Source of the DNA: Jeotgalibacillus aurantiacus | GTDB lineage: Bacteria > Bacillota > Bacilli > Bacillales > Jeotgalibacillaceae | Assembly: GCF_020595125.1 (NCBI RefSeq) | Contig: NZ_JACNMS010000006.1 | Span: forward strand, 62,001 to 126,000 | Reading direction: 5' to 3' | Length of the DNA stretch: 64,000 bases | In this document: one piece after another, positions 16,384-25,493 of the stretch | Layout of the letters: every line of letters starts with the position of its first letter | How positions within the stretch are numbered: the stretch's first letter is position 1 | The notes under the pieces: model-generated | Seen by the model: only the letters and a program-made list of their open reading frames with translations | Told to the model about the DNA's origin: nothing | Databases searched by the model: none | Made by a program: the position numbers and the translations under genes

Positions 16384-16950
16384 TTACTCAAGATACGAAA
16401 ATCCGTAGTTGACAAAGCTGTTAATCATTTTAGCGAGGTCTTCCGGAGACTGGTCCATGTCCTGTTCGATCCAGTCTTTAATGACATGAATGGCACCACT
16501 GATCACAAAAGTACTTAAATATCTTGATTCTTCAGCATTTACTACGTTTTCCTTCATCCAATTATTGATCATATATTGGCGGGTCAGCTCCATCAGCTTT
16601 TTTTCAAAAGTCGGTGAACCGTTGGATTGCAACAAAGTTTGCAGTACAAGCTTGTTCTCAATAATATAATTGAGGATTTTCTGTGTAATCTGAATGGCTT
16701 CCTCTTCCGCCTCATAACTGTAGGTTTGTAGGTACTGGTTCATATCCTCAATGATTTCTTCTTCGATTTTATTGAGCAGATCCAGATGATCCGCATAGTG
16801 CGTATAAAAGGTAGACCGGTTTATATCAGCCATTTCACAGATTTCCTTGACGGTAATAGAGGAGATTGGTTTTGTTGCCAGCAGTGAAATGAGGCTGTCT
16901 TTTAATACTTTCCGTGTATAACGTTTGCGGTGATCGAGCTTTTTTTTCAT
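16384..16950 (-). CDS. TetR/AcrR family transcriptional repressor
   Basis: This 188-residue protein begins MKKKLDHRKRYTRK. Its N-terminal helix-turn-helix, SSITVKEICEMADINRSTFYTHY, is followed by an all-helical ligand domain. ATG 16950 is behind GGGAGGGA. It is divergent from the MMPL exporter operon, and the space between holds the perfect palindrome TCCAACAC-N11-GTGTTGGA. It should therefore repress the exporter until a ligand binds. Confidence 0.85.
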   Translation of the reverse strand: MKKKLDHRKRYTRKVLKDSLISLLATKPISSITVKEICEMADINRSTFYTHYADHLDLLNKIEEEIIEDMNQYLQTYSYEAEEEAIQITQKILNYIIENKLVLQTLLQSNGSPTFEKKLMELTRQYMINNWMKENVVNAEESRYLSTFVISGAIHVIKDWIEQDMDQSPEDLAKMINSFVNYGFSYLE

Positions 16951-16987
16951 TAGAGAGATCCCTCCCGTTGTTAACAATTTGTGAAAT

Positions 16988-17014
16988 TCCAACACTTTTT
17001 TAAAATGTGTTGGA
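16988..17014. promoter_or_regulatory. TetR operator (TCCAACAC-N11-GTGTTGGA)
   Basis: TCCAACAC (16988-16995) and GTGTTGGA (17007-17014) are perfect 8-base complements. A second related site, TCCAACACGGTGTCC, lies at 17050-17064. Both are in the divergent region between the TetR gene and the MMPL operon. Confidence 0.75.
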
Positions 17015-17183
17015 TAACTGACATGCGTTTGCAAACTGTTTGTTGAATATCCAACACGGTGTCCATACAATAGTAGAGTACAGAAATGGGACTTGCAAGA
17101 GAGGATGACGACTTATCGACTGGACTAGCCGGGTCATTAAACATAAAAGAAGTATTGTAATCGTATTTTTCATTTTAGCGCTC

Positions 17184-19166
17184 GTGAGTGTAGCCGCTCA
17201 GTTCGCTGTTTCGGTTAACTACAATATGGCTGACTACTTACCGGATGATGCACCGTCGATTGAAGCGGTGGAGCTGATGGAGCAGGAATTTGATGAGCCT
17301 GTTCCAAATGCCAGGGTTATGATTCAGGATGTGACGGTTACAGAAGCACTTCAGATGAAACAGAATCTTGAAGAAATAGAAGGGATCAGCGCCGTCACCT
17401 GGCTTGACGATGTGATGGATCTCACGGTGCCGCTTGAAATGGCCGATCAGGACATGCTTTCTTCTTATTATCAGGATGGAGCGGCTCTGATTTCGGTCAC
17501 GATTGAAGAAGAGCAGGAAGTCGCAGTGACCAATGAAATCTATGATCTGATTGGAGAAGATGGGACGATCACGGGTGAAGCCGTGACAACGGCTGTTTCG
17601 CAGACGATGGCAGGTGATGAATCCATGTATGCCGCGCTGCTGCTCGTACCGATTATTATCATCATCTTAATTTTATCAACGAACTCATGGGTGGAACCGG
17701 TACTGTTCTTAACGGCCATTGGGGTTTCGATCCTGATTAATCTGGGGTCGAATATCTTTTTGGGAGAAGTGTCGTTTATCACGCAGTCAGTTGCGCCGAT
17801 TTTGCAGCTGGCCGTGTCACTGGATTATGCGATCTTCCTGCTGCACAGCTTCTCAGATTACCGCAAGCAGGTATCCGACCCTACAGAGGCGATGAAGCTT
17901 GCGATGAAGCGATCCTTCCCGGCGATCATTGCCAGTGCCTCTACGACCTTTTTCGGGTTCATGGCACTGACCTTTATGGACTTTGGGATTGGCTCTGATT
18001 TAGGTATTAACCTTGTGAAAGGGATACTGCTAAGCTTTATCAGCGTCATCATCTTCCTGCCGGCGCTTACACTGATGTTTTATAAATGGATTGATAAAAC
18101 GCAGCACCGTCAGTTTATTCCTGACTTTAAAAACGTCGGGTCAAAAGTGATGAAGCTGAGAATTCCGAGTCTGCTTATTGTCATGTTACTGATTGTGCCG
18201 GCCTTTTTGGCGCAGAGTAATACGACATTCATTTATGGAGCGGGTGAATTTCCAGAGGATACACGTGCCGGTCAGGACGTGGTGAAAACAGAGGAAGTGT
18301 TTGGGAAAGAAATGCCGATGGTGCTGCTTGTTCCGGAAGAGGACCGCGGGACAGAAGAAGCGCTTGTGCAGGAGCTTGAAGGGTTGCCGAATGTTGTAAG
18401 CGTGATGTCTTACGTAAATGTCGTGGGTGCTGCCGTTCCGCCTGAGTATCTAGATGAAGCTGTGACTGAACAGTTTTACTCCGGCAATTATGCGCGAATT
18501 ACGATCTTTGCACAAACGGATGCTGAAGGAGAAGCTGCTTTTTCGCTGATCGAACAGGTGAAGGAGACAGCAGACCAGTATTATGATGACACACACCTGC
18601 TGGGTGAAAGTGTTTCGCTGTACGATATACGAGAGATTGTACAGGAAGACAATACTTTCGTTAACATCATGACCGTTGTGACGGTGGGGCTGGTTTTATT
18701 AATCACTTTCCGGTCCTTATCTATACCGGTCGTACTGCTGCTGGCGATTCAGGCGTCCGTCTGGATTAACCTCGCAATCCCGTATTTTACAGATGCGCCG
18801 CTTGTCTACATCGGCTATTTGCTGATCAGTACGATTCAACTGGCTGCAACGGTGGATTACGGCATTCTGTTTACTGAAAACTATTACAAGCTGAGACAGG
18901 AAATGAGCGCGATGCAGGCGATTAAAAAGACGATTGATGAAAAGCTGTTTGCGATTTTTATCTCAGCCTCCATTTTATCAAGTGTCGGTTTTATCCTGTG
19001 GCTGACATCAACGAATCCAGTTGTATCATCGATCGGTCTGTTACTCGGCCGCGGAGCGCTGCTGGCGTTTGTCATGGTCGTGTTCGTCCTGCCGGCGATG
19101 CTTGTTGTTTTTGATAAAATCATAGAAAAAACGTCATGGAAACCAAACTTTTATAAGGGGAAATGA
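17184..19166 (+). CDS. MMPL/RND family transporter (5' end disturbed)
   Basis: At least 660 residues are readable, with two RND halves. Each half has a hydrophobic start, an extracytoplasmic domain and a cluster of about five membrane segments including the VAPILQLAVSLDYAIFLLHSF and ISTIQLAATVDYGILFTENYY type motifs. Family members use the proton gradient to export lipids or drugs. The frame starting with GTG 17184 cuts into the first membrane helix. In-frame codons continue upstream to 17109 (RLIDWTSRVIKHKRS), but the only well-placed ATG, 17105 behind AGAGAGG, is one base out of frame. Either there is a frameshift or a rare start codon. The TetR repressor and downstream secreted protein fit an inducible export system. 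Confidence 0.8.
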   Translation: MSVAAQFAVSVNYNMADYLPDDAPSIEAVELMEQEFDEPVPNARVMIQDVTVTEALQMKQNLEEIEGISAVTWLDDVMDLTVPLEMADQDMLSSYYQDGAALISVTIEEEQEVAVTNEIYDLIGEDGTITGEAVTTAVSQTMAGDESMYAALLLVPIIIIILILSTNSWVEPVLFLTAIGVSILINLGSNIFLGEVSFITQSVAPILQLAVSLDYAIFLLHSFSDYRKQVSDPTEAMKLAMKRSFPAIIASASTTFFGFMALTFMDFGIGSDLGINLVKGILLSFISVIIFLPALTLMFYKWIDKTQHRQFIPDFKNVGSKVMKLRIPSLLIVMLLIVPAFLAQSNTTFIYGAGEFPEDTRAGQDVVKTEEVFGKEMPMVLLVPEEDRGTEEALVQELEGLPNVVSVMSYVNVVGAAVPPEYLDEAVTEQFYSGNYARITIFAQTDAEGEAAFSLIEQVKETADQYYDDTHLLGESVSLYDIREIVQEDNTFVNIMTVVTVGLVLLITFRSLSIPVVLLLAIQASVWINLAIPYFTDAPLVYIGYLLISTIQLAATVDYGILFTENYYKLRQEMSAMQAIKKTIDEKLFAIFISASILSSVGFILWLTSTNPVVSSIGLLLGRGALLAFVMVVFVLPAMLVVFDKIIEKTSWKPNFYKGK

Positions 19167-20986
19167 ACATGAAATTAAAGCGCACAACAGCCACCTTCAC
19201 GGCATTTCTTCTGGCTATGCCAACGATTCTCGTATCTGCTGAATCAGAGGAGCCTGCAGAGGACTCTTCTGCTCAGGGACCGGGTGCTTTTGATAAAAAA
19301 GATGAAGTCATTTATGCGAATCTGGATTCATCAGGCGCGCAACAGGATCTTTACGTCGTCAATAACTTCACGGTTAGCGAGGAAGGCACCATCACGGATT
19401 ACGGATCGTATTCGAGCGTGCAGAACTTAACAGACCTGACTGCTATCGAGCAGGAGGATGACCGGATAGAGTTCACAGCACAGGAGGATGAATTCTATTA
19501 CCAGGGGAACCTTGATAATCAGGCTCTGCCATGGGAATTTGATATCACCTACGAACTGAACGGTGAAGAAATGACTGCTGAAGAGCTTGCCGGGGAAGAA
19601 GGCGAGCTTCAGATTCAGATTGATACCGCTAAAAATGAAGAGGGACAGGAAGTATTCTTTAACAATTACCTGCTTCAGATCACGATGACCTTTGACTCTG
19701 AGCGGTATAAAAACATTCAGGCACCGGATGGCACGATTGCCAATGCAGGTAAGGACAGACAGGTAACCTTTACTGTGCTACCTGAATCCGAGGAATCTTT
19801 TACCGTCAACGCAGACGTAACAGATCTTGAAATGGATTCCATTCAGATCGCAGCTGTACCATCCAATATGGCGATCGAAGCACCGGATACAGAAAACCTG
19901 AAGGAAGAAGTGATGCCGCTTGCGGATGCCACATCAGAGGTCAACCGCGGGGTCGGCGAGCTGAGAGATGGAGTAGCTGAGTTGAACGATGGTGTAGGCA
20001 GTCTTTACAACGGCTCAGCACAGTATCTCGACGGCATTAACCAGCTCCAGGCAAATTCAGGATCCCTCGTTGAAGGCTCTGATTCCATTAAAGGAGCACT
20101 GCAGCAGCTGAGTCAGGCAGTCGGAGCGGGATCCGGTAATATGAATCTCAGCCAGTTTACAGAACTGACAGGCGGCTTACGTCAGATTGCCGGCGGTCTT
20201 GGTGAAGTTCAGGGTGGTTTAACGGAACTCAGCGGCCAGTACAGCCAGGCATATGGCGCGCTGGATCAGGCAGTAGCAGCGATTCCGGAGGCTTTCGTAT
20301 CAGAGGCTGACATACAGGCCCTTTATGAAAGTGGAGCGGATCCGGCAACGGTTGATCAGCTGGTACAGAGCTATCAGGCATCGCTGGCTGTAAAAGAAAC
20401 ATATAATGCAGTCAGCCAGGCATTTGATGCGATTTCACCGGCACTGGAAACGAGTGCAGGGGCACTCACTGATCTTCAAAGCACGCTGAACACAATGGCA
20501 GATCAGCTTGAAACAAGCCTTTCTGCAACCAGCATGGACGAATCCCTGCAACAGCTGCAGGAGGGGCTTCAGACACTGTCTGCGAATTATGATCAGTTTC
20601 ATTCAGGACTGGTTTCATATACCGGCGGCGTTGGAGAGCTTGCGGGCTCATACGGTGAATTGCACAACGGCTTAGCCGGTGTAAATGAGGGAACAGGAGA
20701 GCTTGAAAACGGCGCTGTCCAGCTAAACGACGGCACAGCTGAACTCGCTGATGCCACAAGTGACCTGCCGGATCAGATTGAAGTCGAAATCAATGAACTG
20801 ATCGGAGAGTTTGACAAATCCGATTTCGAGCCGGTTTCATTTGTATCCGAGCAGAATGAAAACGTGGAAACCGTTCAGTTTGTCATTAAGACAGCGGCGA
20901 TTCAGAAGCCGGATGAAGAGCAGACAGAGGATGCGGTTCAGGAAGAGAAAAGCTTCTGGGATCGTTTAGTGGATTTGTTCAGGTGA
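19163..20986 (+). CDS. YhgE/Pip-like secreted coiled-coil protein, partner of the MMPL transporter
   Basis: This 607-residue protein has an N-terminal signal peptide (AFLLAMPTILVSA). About 200 beta-rich residues follow, then a long helical region with glycine-spaced repeats such as GVGELRDGVAELNDGVGSLYNG and, near the end, GVNEGTGELENGAVQLNDG. These repeats are the X-X-x-GxxxLxxG pattern of YhgE/Pip proteins. No C-terminal membrane domain is present, unlike full YhgE. It overlaps the MMPL stop (ATGA), so the two are co-translated; an accessory periplasm-like channel or adaptor role is inferred. Confidence 0.75.
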   Translation: MNMKLKRTTATFTAFLLAMPTILVSAESEEPAEDSSAQGPGAFDKKDEVIYANLDSSGAQQDLYVVNNFTVSEEGTITDYGSYSSVQNLTDLTAIEQEDDRIEFTAQEDEFYYQGNLDNQALPWEFDITYELNGEEMTAEELAGEEGELQIQIDTAKNEEGQEVFFNNYLLQITMTFDSERYKNIQAPDGTIANAGKDRQVTFTVLPESEESFTVNADVTDLEMDSIQIAAVPSNMAIEAPDTENLKEEVMPLADATSEVNRGVGELRDGVAELNDGVGSLYNGSAQYLDGINQLQANSGSLVEGSDSIKGALQQLSQAVGAGSGNMNLSQFTELTGGLRQIAGGLGEVQGGLTELSGQYSQAYGALDQAVAAIPEAFVSEADIQALYESGADPATVDQLVQSYQASLAVKETYNAVSQAFDAISPALETSAGALTDLQSTLNTMADQLETSLSATSMDESLQQLQEGLQTLSANYDQFHSGLVSYTGGVGELAGSYGELHNGLAGVNEGTGELENGAVQLNDGTAELADATSDLPDQIEVEINELIGEFDKSDFEPVSFVSEQNENVETVQFVIKTAAIQKPDEEQTEDAVQEEKSFWDRLVDLFR

Positions 20987-20992
20987 TGATTT

Positions 20993-21026
20993 GACCTTCT
21001 CACAGTATATGTGGGGAGGTTTTTTA
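20993..21026 (+). terminator. Intrinsic terminator of the MMPL operon
   Basis: ACCTTCTCAC and GTGGGGAGGT pair (with G-U pairs) around AGTATAT and are followed by TTTTTT. Confidence 0.8.
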
Positions 21027-21105
21027 GATTTGTGCAGGGGTCACCTCATGAAGGAGGATCACGCGGAAGCGGCTGTGTGGTTTGATTGTGGGGCTGCTCC
21101 GCGGG

Positions 21106-21290
21106 ATTCCATCACTTGAGTGAGAGATTCAATCGTTTCAGAATTTTATTCCATCTTTCTGGGAATTATTTCAGTCTTTTGAGAAATTAATTCCCTCACT
21201 ACCTCAAGCAGCCTCATTTTTTCCATCACAACACCCTGTTAATTCCTTCATTCCTGACCGTCATTCAATCGTTTCAAAATTTAATTCCAT
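21106..21290. repeat. Array B1: 21-base-ruler degenerate repeat (ATTCCATC core)
   Basis: The TTC of the core ATTCMATC lies at 21107, 21128, 21149, 21170, 21191, 21221, 21243, 21264 and 21285. The steps are 21,21,21,21,30,22,21,21. Between cores the sequence is mostly TTTCAGAATTT-like or TTTTGAGAAATT-like. It aligns unit by unit with array B2 at 58112, including the 30-base step. One strand reads IPSFWEL-FQSFEKL-IPSL but is broken by stops. The 430 bases between the genes (20987-21416) otherwise contain only the terminator. Confidence 0.85.
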
Positions 21291-21416
21291 CACTTCCAAT
21301 TCAAGGATCGGGACTTTCATTAGACATCCATCTAACTTGCACACATTGTATGATAAAATATGTAAAAAGAAATTTCAGTATTCTGTTAACAAAGACCAAA
21401 AATGGGGGATAGGGTT

Positions 21417-21959
21417 ATGATTTATGTCATCAGGCACGGCCAGACAGATTTAAATTTGCAACGAAAAATGCAGGGCAGAACAGGGCTTCCGTTAAATGAA
21501 AACGGTATTTCACAAGCACATTCATTGAAGACTGAACTACAGAATGTGAAATTTGATTTCGTATATTCTTCACCACAGGAAAGAGCAGTCCAGACAGCGG
21601 AGATAGTGACAGGGAAACAGGCACTCACAGATGAAAGGTTAAATGTGATTGATGTAGGTGAGGCTGATCAATTACCAGTGAAAGATATACATATGAAAGG
21701 GCCGTTACCCGATCCTGACGTGTATAAAGGGGTAGAAGATCCTGAGTTGTTTGCAAAACGGATTTTCAGCTTCATGCATGAAATCGAGAAGAAACATGGA
21801 AATGATAATGTAAATATCCTATTGTCTGGACATCGTTGCAAAACGGGCTGTATCGGTGCTTATTTTGAAGGAATACCTGAGGATCGAAATGTTTTAAAAT
21901 TTTCTTCAGACACTGGGAAATATCAGGTTTATGAATTTAGTACAACACATGGCCAGTGA
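21417..21959 (+). CDS. Histidine phosphatase family protein
   Basis: This 180-residue protein has the phosphoglycerate-mutase-type motif YVIRHGQTDLN, followed by QGRTGLPLNENG, YSSPQERAVQTAEIV and a second histidine in LLSGHR. These are the catalytic histidines and arginines of the superfamily. ATG 21417 lies behind GGGGGATAGGG. It is probably a small-molecule phosphatase; substrate unknown. It ends 30 bases before a bidirectional terminator. Confidence 0.85.
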   Translation: MIYVIRHGQTDLNLQRKMQGRTGLPLNENGISQAHSLKTELQNVKFDFVYSSPQERAVQTAEIVTGKQALTDERLNVIDVGEADQLPVKDIHMKGPLPDPDVYKGVEDPELFAKRIFSFMHEIEKKHGNDNVNILLSGHRCKTGCIGAYFEGIPEDRNVLKFSSDTGKYQVYEFSTTHGQ

Positions 21960-21990
21960 ACCCTGACAACAGGAATGAATATTTATATTT

Positions 21991-22024
21991 AAAAAAGTTT
22001 CCCAGTTTGCAGGGAAACTTTTTT
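21991..22024. terminator. Bidirectional intrinsic terminator
   Basis: AAAAAAGTTTCCC (21991-22003) and GGGAAACTTTTTT (22012-22024) are perfect complements between convergent genes. Confidence 0.88.
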
Positions 22025-22028
22025 CGCG

Positions 22029-22586
22029 TTAACGATATTCATCGTGTGTCGGAGTAAACAATTCTTCAGACGACTGACGGACAAGAGAAAAGTGTTCAAC
22101 GTTATAGTGTCCATGGAGTGTCGAATTATGATGCGCAATAATCTGTTCACCAGATAAGGCAGCTGAATCTGATGTAGAATGGGCATCTCCCACTAAGGTG
22201 ACATCGAACCCATTAATGGTAGCAGTGCGAACAGCAGTATCAATACAATGCTCCGTTTTGCAGCCGGCAATGACGAGGTGGCCAATTTCCTGCTCCTTCA
22301 AATACTCAAGCAAAGGCGTCCCGTGAAATGAATTCGTTGCATATTTTTCGAATTTCACTGCCCCTTGCGGAATGTTAATGTCCTGATGTACCTCGAACCC
22401 ATCTCCCTCTCCATTGGCTACATCTTTATCACAGATAAAAATAATCTTACTTTCAGCATCAAGCGCCTTTTGAATGACAAAGTTGATATTTTTGATCAAT
22501 AATTCCTTATTTACAATGCCAGCTTCCTGTTCATTTCCTTCAATCAGCTCCTGCTGGGCATCAATGACGATTAAAGCATGTTTCAA
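22029..22586 (-). CDS. Isochorismatase family cysteine hydrolase
   Basis: This protein of 185 residues has the family features ALIVIDAQQELIEG (catalytic Asp), KYATNSFHGTPL (lysine region) and VIAGCKTEHCIDTAVRTA (catalytic Cys with preceding cis-peptide). TTG 22586 is favoured because AAAGGACC precedes it; the frame is open to ATG 22613. Substrates of such proteins include amides such as nicotinamide; here it is unassigned. It is a single gene, divergent from the winged-helix regulator. Confidence 0.82.
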   Translation of the reverse strand: MKHALIVIDAQQELIEGNEQEAGIVNKELLIKNINFVIQKALDAESKIIFICDKDVANGEGDGFEVHQDINIPQGAVKFEKYATNSFHGTPLLEYLKEQEIGHLVIAGCKTEHCIDTAVRTATINGFDVTLVGDAHSTSDSAALSGEQIIAHHNSTLHGHYNVEHFSLVRQSSEELFTPTHDEYR

Positions 22587-22710
22587 TTTGACTGGTCCTT
22601 TCCTGTTCCTCATGCTACTATTCTGTTATCCGGGTGAAATCTCCTTTAATTTCCACGTAATCAAGAATTATCGATATAATAAAAGAAAACTTGTTATAAA
22701 AGGTGATTTT

Positions 22711-23853
22711 ATGTCTCAACTAACCTTTAATCTTGCAGACTATACTGCATCGTATAAAGGCACTCAAGTTCAATTATTAAGAAAAGAATTTTTTCTTTTA
22801 CAGTTTCTTTATGAACGTGCCGACCAGGTATTTTCGAGGTCTCAGCTGCTCGATGCGGTTTGGCCGATGGATGCGCCTACAGACAGAACGGTGGATGATC
22901 ATATTTACCGTGTGAGGAAGAAACTGAAGAAGCTGTCTGATTTTATTGTGATAGAGACCGTAAAAGGTCATGGGTATGTGTTGAAGAAAATTGATGTTGG
23001 AATGGATGACGCAGCCTATCAGGATCCGGAAATAAATAAGATGCTTGAAGGTCTGATTAAGCGATATCATCTATTTGGTCATGGAGAAGCCATGCAAACG
23101 TTTATTGAGGAAAAGCATTTAGGGTTTATGGTTCCGGAAGAATATAAGCCTGTTTTTGCCTTTATGAAGGCTGATATTGACTGGTTCATCAATGATCATG
23201 CCAATATGGATCAAAAACTGTATTACATGATTCATATTTATCACACTCAGACTGGCAATTTTCGTGAAGCCATTCAGTATATTCAGCGTGGACTCGAGAA
23301 AGAGGTGTTTTCTGAAAGATCACATTTTGAAGCTGAGACATTAGGTTTGTTTTATTTATTTGTAATGGATCAAGACCTTAAAAAAGCTGATCGACAGTTT
23401 AAGTCGATGACGTTAAAATACCCTGAACTGCTGAAATCTGATCACGGATTTAACCCTTCCCTTATGAATTTTAAGTTGATTCTATTGCTATGCGGTGGAG
23501 AAACGAGTGAATTTAATCGACTATTTATTGAGATGGAACAGTTTTATCAGAATAATCCTTTGCAAAGGGAGCTTGGCATATTTTATGTGATCACTGGAAT
23601 TCTCCATCTCCAGCGGGGCTCGTTTAAAAAAGGTCGTGAGGATATAGAGCAGGGATATCATGTGGTGAAAAATACAAAGTTTACATCTCATCTCTTTTTT
23701 TACTTTGAAATCACGCTTCTCTTACTAGATAAACTTAAATTGGATGAAGAATTATTTATGCTTTTAAAAGCAAATGCAGACGAAATGAAACGGGAGTATT
23801 TGCCGGATCGAAAGGTAAGTCTGGTAAAACAGCGTCTGAATCTGTTCATTTGA
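22711..23853 (+). CDS. Winged-helix (OmpR/AfsR-type) regulator with helical C-terminal region
   Basis: This 380-residue protein has an N-terminal OmpR/PhoB-type DNA-binding domain (SQLLDAVWPMDAPTDRTVDDH, then RVRKKLKK and VKGHGYVLKK). It has no receiver domain. The remaining about 280 residues look like helical repeats of the TPR type (FREAIQYIQRGLEKEVF, LKKADRQFKSMTLKYPEL), as in AfsR/SARP-like regulators. ATG 22711 lies behind AAAGGTGAT. It precedes an MFS exporter gene in the same direction, which it probably controls. Confidence 0.75.
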   Translation: MSQLTFNLADYTASYKGTQVQLLRKEFFLLQFLYERADQVFSRSQLLDAVWPMDAPTDRTVDDHIYRVRKKLKKLSDFIVIETVKGHGYVLKKIDVGMDDAAYQDPEINKMLEGLIKRYHLFGHGEAMQTFIEEKHLGFMVPEEYKPVFAFMKADIDWFINDHANMDQKLYYMIHIYHTQTGNFREAIQYIQRGLEKEVFSERSHFEAETLGLFYLFVMDQDLKKADRQFKSMTLKYPELLKSDHGFNPSLMNFKLILLLCGGETSEFNRLFIEMEQFYQNNPLQRELGIFYVITGILHLQRGSFKKGREDIEQGYHVVKNTKFTSHLFFYFEITLLLLDKLKLDEELFMLLKANADEMKREYLPDRKVSLVKQRLNLFI

Positions 23854-23915
23854 TCATCCTCTGACATTGAGCCACTAAACTGATGATATTAATCAGGAAG
23901 CAGGGTGATTGTTAT

Positions 23916-25190
23916 ATGTCAGCAGGTAAATTAGATCGTTCTATTTGGGGCAATCGTTTGTTTGTAAAGATGTTTTCGTCTTATTCAATTTCTGTCATGG
24001 GAAATTATTTTGATGCTGTCGCGATTATGATTTTATTTGGATTCGTCTGGCAGGCAGATCCTTTTTTAATCGCTTTAATTCCCGTTGCAATGGCATTGCC
24101 GCAAGCGCTATTAGGTCAGTTCTCAGGAGTGTTTGCCGACCGGACTGACAAGCTGAAAATGATGTTTTTGGCTGATCTTATCAGTGTGGTGTTGACGCTT
24201 ATGCTGGTCTTCGTTTCGGGTCCATGGCTCGCGCTACTCATCATTGCGTGCAGATCAGTGGTGAATTTGATTCATTATCCTGCTCAACAGGGGATGGTAA
24301 AAGAGGTGGTGCCAGAGCATCAGCTTTTCCAGGCTTTTTCTTTAAATGGAATCATGCTGCAGTTTTCTAAAATTGCAGCACCGTTAATTGGAGGAGTGAT
24401 AGCAGGAGCAGTATCACCGCAAATATGTATTTTGATCAACGCAATAATGCTCATTATTTCGTGTTTTGTTTTATTCAGTATGAGAAGAGAATATTCAGTG
24501 TTTGAAAAAGATTCTTATGCTATGGCTCACAATAATAGAGGTGATTTTTGGATTTCATGGCGTGAAGGCTGGCTGATCATTTTTACCAGCCGTCCACTAT
24601 GGGTCAGCTTTATGCTCGCTTTTTTAGGTTTACTTACAATCCAGATGATTGATATTCAATTCACTACATGGTTCAGAGAGCTGTCACCTGATCAACCTGA
24701 ATTAATCGGTTATCTGTTTGCCTCTTCCGGAGCGGGTGCCGTTGTCATGATTGTGCTGTTAAATCGATTTTCAAATCTGCGGGATTACGGTTGGCTCATG
24801 GGTGGAAGTCTTGCCTGCGTTGGAATTGGATTTGGAGGAATTGGATTACTTGAGGCAGGATTCCCTTTATGGCAGCCCATCATTTTCGGTGCTATCATTG
24901 GTCTTGGTGTGGGTTTATACTCGGTGGGATTTCAATATATCATCCATAAGCATACTTCGAAAGAGAATATTGGGAGAGTATCAGGTATTAATCAGACCAT
25001 ATGCAGCTTGTGTGTTGTAGTTGGCCCATTAATCGGTGGGATACTTGTCAGGTTATTCGGTGCAGGTGCGGTTTTTATGTTTGTGGGGTTATTTTGCTTG
25101 CTTATAGGGATGGTTGCTTTTACCCTTAGAAATGTATTATGGAAGGAAACGGTTTCAGCCGCTCAGGTAATCAGCGACGAAATAATATGA
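23916..25190 (+). CDS. MFS transporter (MFS_3, macrolide-efflux-like)
   Basis: This 424-residue protein has about 12 hydrophobic segments. It has the MFS_3-type loop GVFADRTDKLKMMFLADLIS between segments 2 and 3, and AFSLNGIMLQFSKIAAPLIGG in the middle, as in MefA-like and EntS-like exporters. ATG 23916 fits the AGGGTGATTG site; an upstream in-frame ATG at 23883 is less likely. It follows the AfsR-like regulator after 62 bases. Substrate is unknown; drug or siderophore export is an inference from the family. Confidence 0.82.
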   Translation: MSAGKLDRSIWGNRLFVKMFSSYSISVMGNYFDAVAIMILFGFVWQADPFLIALIPVAMALPQALLGQFSGVFADRTDKLKMMFLADLISVVLTLMLVFVSGPWLALLIIACRSVVNLIHYPAQQGMVKEVVPEHQLFQAFSLNGIMLQFSKIAAPLIGGVIAGAVSPQICILINAIMLIISCFVLFSMRREYSVFEKDSYAMAHNNRGDFWISWREGWLIIFTSRPLWVSFMLAFLGLLTIQMIDIQFTTWFRELSPDQPELIGYLFASSGAGAVVMIVLLNRFSNLRDYGWLMGGSLACVGIGFGGIGLLEAGFPLWQPIIFGAIIGLGVGLYSVGFQYIIHKHTSKENIGRVSGINQTICSLCVVVGPLIGGILVRLFGAGAVFMFVGLFCLLIGMVAFTLRNVLWKETVSAAQVISDEII

Positions 25191-25272
25191 ATCTTCCGAA
25201 GTTATCAAGATCCGTTGACATCCTTTTTTAAATCTTTTATCATTCAACAATAAATTAAATACCTGCAAGACC

Positions 25273-25431
25273 TTCTTATGAAGAGAGGTGGAGGGACTGG
25301 CCCTTTGAAGCCTCGGCAGCAGACTTGGATGAGTACTGTGCCAATTCCAGCAGGCATGAGCCTGGGAGATAAGAAAAGTGGTTTGCTTTTGATTAAAAGC
25401 TTCTTCCTTTTCTTATGGGAGAAGCTTTTTT
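25273..25431 (+). promoter_or_regulatory. SAM-I (S-box) riboswitch with terminator
   Basis: The aptamer core AAGAGAGGTGGAGGGACTGG followed by CCCTTTGAAGCCTCGGCAGC (starting 25280) matches the S-box consensus. P1 is TTCTTAT (25273-25279) with ATAAGAA (25369-25375). The terminator is AAAAGCTTCTTCC (25395-25407) with GGGAGAAGCTTTT (25417-25429). The antiterminator is TTTTCTTAT (25408-25416), which perfectly complements ATAAGAAAA (25369-25377). So SAM binding should free the terminator and stop transcription of the downstream transporter. Confidence 0.93.
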
Positions 25432-25493
25432 GTTTGGCCGCAGGTTTGAAGTTTATAGGATTTGTTAAAACAAAAGGTTGGAGGTGCATTCTT

